Part shown: piece after piece, positions 5,291-7,251 of the stretch
Position numbering within the stretch: the stretch's first letter is position 1
Layout: each line of letters starts with the position of its first letter
Source: an uncultured Pseudomonadota bacterium
GTDB lineage: Bacteria; Pseudomonadota; Gammaproteobacteria; Burkholderiales; SG8-39
DNA: 7,251 nucleotides
Reading direction: 5' to 3'
Assembly (NCBI GenBank): GCA_903864555.1
Contig: CAIPGJ010000235.1
Location: 1-7,251, forward strand
The notes under the pieces: model-generated
The model's input: only the letters and a program-made list of their open reading frames with translations
What the model was told of the DNA's origin: nothing
Databases searched by the model: none
Position numbers and translations under genes: made by a program

Positions 5291-6474
5291 TGGAAAAAAA
5301 CCGCCTGCCGCTGTCCGGCATCAAAGTCATAGAACTGTGCCTGGCCCGTGCGGGCCCCACCGCGATCCGCCACCTCGCTGACTGGGGTGCCGATGTGATC
5401 AAGGTGGAAGCGCCCGAAGCCTCGGCCGAGGATGTCACCGGCAAGCGTGATGATTTCGACTTCCAGAACCTGCACCGCAACAAGCGCACCATCCGCCTCG
5501 ACCTGAAAAGCGCCGAAGGCCTTGCCGCGTTCATGAAGCTGGTGAAAGAGTCCGACGTCCTCATCGAGAACATGCGGGCCACGGTGAAGTACCGCCTCAA
5601 GGTGTCCTGGGAAGACCTGCACAAGGTCAATCCGCGCCTGGTGTACGGCAGCCTGTCCGGCTTCGGCCAGACCGGGCCCTACAGCACGCGCGGCGGCGTC
5701 GACCAGATCGCCCAGGGCATGTCCGGCCTGATGTCGGTGACCGGCCTGCCCGGCCAGGGTCCGGTGCGCGTGGGCATTGCCGTCGGCGACATGACCGCCG
5801 GCAACCTGCTCGCCATGGGCATCATGATGTCGCTGTTCGAGCGCGAGCGCACCGGCGAAGGCCGCTGGGTGCACACCAGCCTGCTCGAATCGCTGATCTT
5901 CATGCTCGACTTCCAGGCCACCCGCTGGCTGATCAAGAAGGAAGTCCCCGGCCAGGCAGGCAACCATCACCCCACGGGCATCCCCACTGGCGTGTATCCG
6001 AGCAAGGACGGTTTCTTCAACCTTGCCGGCAGTTCGACGCGCCTGTGGATGCGCAGCTGCGATGTGCTGGGCAAGCCGGAATGGAAAGACAAGGTCGACT
6101 GGTCCACCCAGGAAGGCCGCCACAAGGATCGCAAGAACATCAACGAGGCCATCGAAGCCATCACGGTGACCAAGCCGACCGATTTCTGGATGCAGGCCTT
6201 CGAGGATGCCGGCATTCCCTGCGGGCCCATCTACACCATCGACCAGACCTTCAACGATCCACAGGTGAAGCATCTGGGCATGGCCTCGCCGGTCATCCAC
6301 CCGCGCCTGGGCCAGCTTGACCTGGTCGCCTCGCCGCTCAACTTCACCGGCGTGGAGAAGAAGATCCGCAGTGCCACCCCGGAAGGCGGACAGCACACCG
6401 ACGAAATCATGAGTGAGCTGGGCTACGGCGCGGATGACATCGCCCGGCTGCGCAAGGAAGGCGTGATCCTGTAG
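5290..6474 (+). CDS. class III CoA-transferase (CaiB/BaiF family)
   Basis: This 394-residue protein should move CoA from a donor thioester to a carboxylic acid, making the acyl-CoA that a later enzyme uses. Family marks: N-terminal AGPTAIRHLADWGADVIKVE (21-40), NLHRNKRTIRLDLK (60-73), SDVLIENMR (88-96), YGSLSGFGQTGPY (119-131), and GIAVGDMTAG (162-171), where Asp167 is at the position of the catalytic aspartate that forms the aspartyl-CoA anhydride in formyl-CoA transferase. GVYPSKDGFFNLA (234-246) and AGIPCGPIYTIDQTFNDPQ (307-325) are also typical. The length is normal. GAGGAG lies 7 bases before the ATG, a strong ribosome-binding site. A crotonase-family gene follows 187 bases downstream on the same strand. 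The family is too broad for the sequence to name the acid or donor; racemase members of the same fold are an alternative. Confidence 0.92.
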   Translation: MEKNRLPLSGIKVIELCLARAGPTAIRHLADWGADVIKVEAPEASAEDVTGKRDDFDFQNLHRNKRTIRLDLKSAEGLAAFMKLVKESDVLIENMRATVKYRLKVSWEDLHKVNPRLVYGSLSGFGQTGPYSTRGGVDQIAQGMSGLMSVTGLPGQGPVRVGIAVGDMTAGNLLAMGIMMSLFERERTGEGRWVHTSLLESLIFMLDFQATRWLIKKEVPGQAGNHHPTGIPTGVYPSKDGFFNLAGSSTRLWMRSCDVLGKPEWKDKVDWSTQEGRHKDRKNINEAIEAITVTKPTDFWMQAFEDAGIPCGPIYTIDQTFNDPQVKHLGMASPVIHPRLGQLDLVASPLNFTGVEKKIRSATPEGGQHTDEIMSELGYGADDIARLRKEGVIL

Positions 6475-6489
6475 CAAGCCATGAAACAG

Positions 6490-6513
6490 CCCGTGCCCTG
6501 CAAGGGGCGCGGG
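6490..6513 (+). terminator. strong GC hairpin after the CoA-transferase gene
   Basis: A 9-bp stem (6490-6498 with 6505-6513, one G-U pair) closes a 6-base loop, 15 bases past the stop codon. With one bulged A the stem gains three more pairs (CAG 6487-6489 with CTG 6515-6517). No T-tract follows, so it may act as an mRNA 3'-end stabiliser or partial attenuator rather than a full terminator. Confidence 0.4.
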
Positions 6514-6518
6514 ACTGC

Positions 6519-6534
6519 GCTGCGGCAAAGCAGC
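6519..6534 (+). other. second stem-loop in the spacer
   Basis: GCTGC (6519-6523) pairs with GCAGC (6530-6534) around the loop GGCAAA. It stands 5 bases after the stronger hairpin. Taken alone it could be chance; it is listed because four stems crowd this 187-base spacer. Confidence 0.3.
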
Positions 6535-6602
6535 CGGAACCAGTACTACCCGAGGAAACCTGTAACAACCCGGAACAACATCTCCGCCACCCCTGTGAAC
6601 TG

Positions 6603-6624
6603 GCCTTGAATAGGCCTTCAAGGC
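6603..6624 (+). promoter_or_regulatory. perfect 8-bp inverted repeat upstream of the crotonase gene
   Basis: GCCTTGAA (6603-6610) and TTCAAGGC (6617-6624) are perfect inverted copies separated by TAGGCC. The symmetric site, 38 bases before the start codon, has the size of a typical dimeric repressor operator (TetR or similar) and could equally be an mRNA hairpin. No regulator gene is in the window. Confidence 0.4.
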
Positions 6625-6633
6625 AGGGATGCG

Positions 6634-6646
6634 CAGGGAGCCCCTG
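6634..6646 (+). other. short stem-loop directly before the crotonase ribosome-binding site
   Basis: CAGGG (6634-6638) pairs with CCCTG (6642-6646) around AGC. The Shine-Dalgarno AAGGAAGAGG begins 3 bases later, so the stem could affect ribosome access. Confidence 0.3.
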
Positions 6647-6661
6647 AAAAGGAAGAGGACC

Positions 6662-7251
6662 ATGACTAAAGCTGCCTATGACATTCCGCCGACGGACAAG
6701 ATCAAGTCACTCAAGGAAGACGGCATCGGCTGGCTGATCTTCGACAACCCCGAGCGTCGCAATGCCGTATCGGTGGAGATGTCCTACGCCGCCGGCCAGA
6801 TCCTGGATGATTTCGCCACCGATCCCTCAGTACGCGTGGTGATCCTGCGGGGCGCAGGCGACAAGGCCTTCATCTCCGGCGGCGACATTTCCACCTTCGA
6901 GAAACGCATGTCCACGCCGGAGTCACGCGCCCAGACCGAACGCATCCGCGCCGAAGCGCGCGAGAAGCTGTACCGCATCGAGAAGCCCACCATCGCCATG
7001 ATCCAGGGCTGGTGCCTGGGCGGCGGCATGGCCTGGGCGCTCAACTGCGACCTGCGCGTTGCCGCGGAGAATTCCAAATTCGGCATTCCGGCCGCCAAGC
7101 TGAGCATCGGTTACGGCGCCGATGGCATCCGGCAGCTGATGGACCTGGTCGGCCCCTCCACCGCCAAGGAGATCCTGTACACGGCCAGGCAGTACAACGC
7201 CCAGGAAGCCCTGCGCTTGGGGCTGGTGAACCAGGTGGTGCCCAGCGAGCA
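6662..7251 (+). CDS. crotonase-superfamily (enoyl-CoA hydratase/isomerase-like) enzyme, 3' end cut by window
   Basis: The first 196 residues of a protein expected to have about 260-280. The crotonase fold is clear: IFDNPERRNAVS (26-37), the oxyanion-hole stretch KAFISGGDIS (68-77), KPTIAMIQGWCLGGG (108-122), NCDLRVAAENSKFGIP (128-143), GLVNQVVP (187-194). The enzyme should bind an acyl-CoA with its thioester carbonyl held by the backbone of Gly74 and Gly121. By alignment with rat mitochondrial enoyl-CoA hydratase, the two catalytic glutamates (Glu144, Glu164) fall at Ala124 (GGGMAW) and Ala144 (GIPAAK). Normal hydration is therefore unlikely; isomerase, decarboxylase, ring-opening hydrolase or other crotonase chemistry is open. 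AAGGAAGAGG (6649-6658) is the ribosome-binding site. The gene follows the CoA-transferase on the same strand, and the pair probably belongs to one acyl-CoA pathway, though the hairpin-rich spacer may allow separate control. Confidence 0.9.
   Translation, partial: MTKAAYDIPPTDKIKSLKEDGIGWLIFDNPERRNAVSVEMSYAAGQILDDFATDPSVRVVILRGAGDKAFISGGDISTFEKRMSTPESRAQTERIRAEAREKLYRIEKPTIAMIQGWCLGGGMAWALNCDLRVAAENSKFGIPAAKLSIGYGADGIRQLMDLVGPSTAKEILYTARQYNAQEALRLGLVNQVVPSE

Noticed and set aside
6481..6609. 42-codon plus-strand frame in the spacer before the crotonase gene
   Set aside because: No Shine-Dalgarno at usable distance, no recognisable family, and it reads through two of the hairpins; chance is the simpler explanation.
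4948..6663. 571-codon minus-strand frame opposite the CoA-transferase, the longest frame in the window
   Set aside because: Its length comes from codon bias on the other strand. It spans two intergenic regions and has no motif, while the sense strand has a full CoA-transferase with a strong ribosome-binding site.

Overview
The window reads as a piece of a high-GC proteobacterial chromosome. The coding strands use G/C-rich third positions, the envelope genes imply two membranes (a lipoprotein periplasmic adaptor for an ABC exporter), and the first gene closely resembles the Pseudomonas aeruginosa PA1024 type of flavoenzyme. A beta- or gammaproteobacterium fits; the sequence alone does not fix the genus. 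There is no phage, plasmid, IS transposase, CRISPR, rRNA or tRNA signal.

Layout. Bases 1-387 hold no convincing gene. They contain an 11-G run, a 256-bp element bounded by long inverted repeats (62-317), and a third copy of the small hairpin found in both repeat arms, lying just past the 3' end of the first gene. Next, on the minus strand (388-1359), is an FMN-dependent TIM-barrel oxidoreductase. It would usually be labelled nitronate monooxygenase but looks more like an NADH:quinone reductase. A 470-bp divergent intergenic region follows. On the plus strand, 1830-5003 is a tight operon for an ABC-2 type exporter: a lipoprotein membrane-fusion protein, an ATPase, and a single permease with a large periplasmic loop. 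Adaptor and ATPase overlap by ATGA. Between ATPase and permease lies a 27-codon mini-ORF that overlaps both neighbours by ATGA and has its own Shine-Dalgarno sequence.

After a 286-bp gap comes an acyl-CoA module: a class III (CaiB/BaiF) CoA-transferase (5290-6474), then, after a 187-bp hairpin-rich spacer, a crotonase-superfamily enzyme (from 6662, cut by the window end). The transferase would load a carboxylic acid onto CoA and the crotonase would act on the resulting thioester. The crotonase lacks both catalytic glutamates of classical enoyl-CoA hydratases, so its reaction is open. The three units (flavoenzyme, exporter, CoA module) appear to be transcribed separately, and nothing in the sequence proves they serve one pathway.

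No clearly new defence or mobile system was found. The points most worth a second look are the glutamate-less crotonase, the doubly overlapped mini-ORF, and the inverted-repeat element at the left end.
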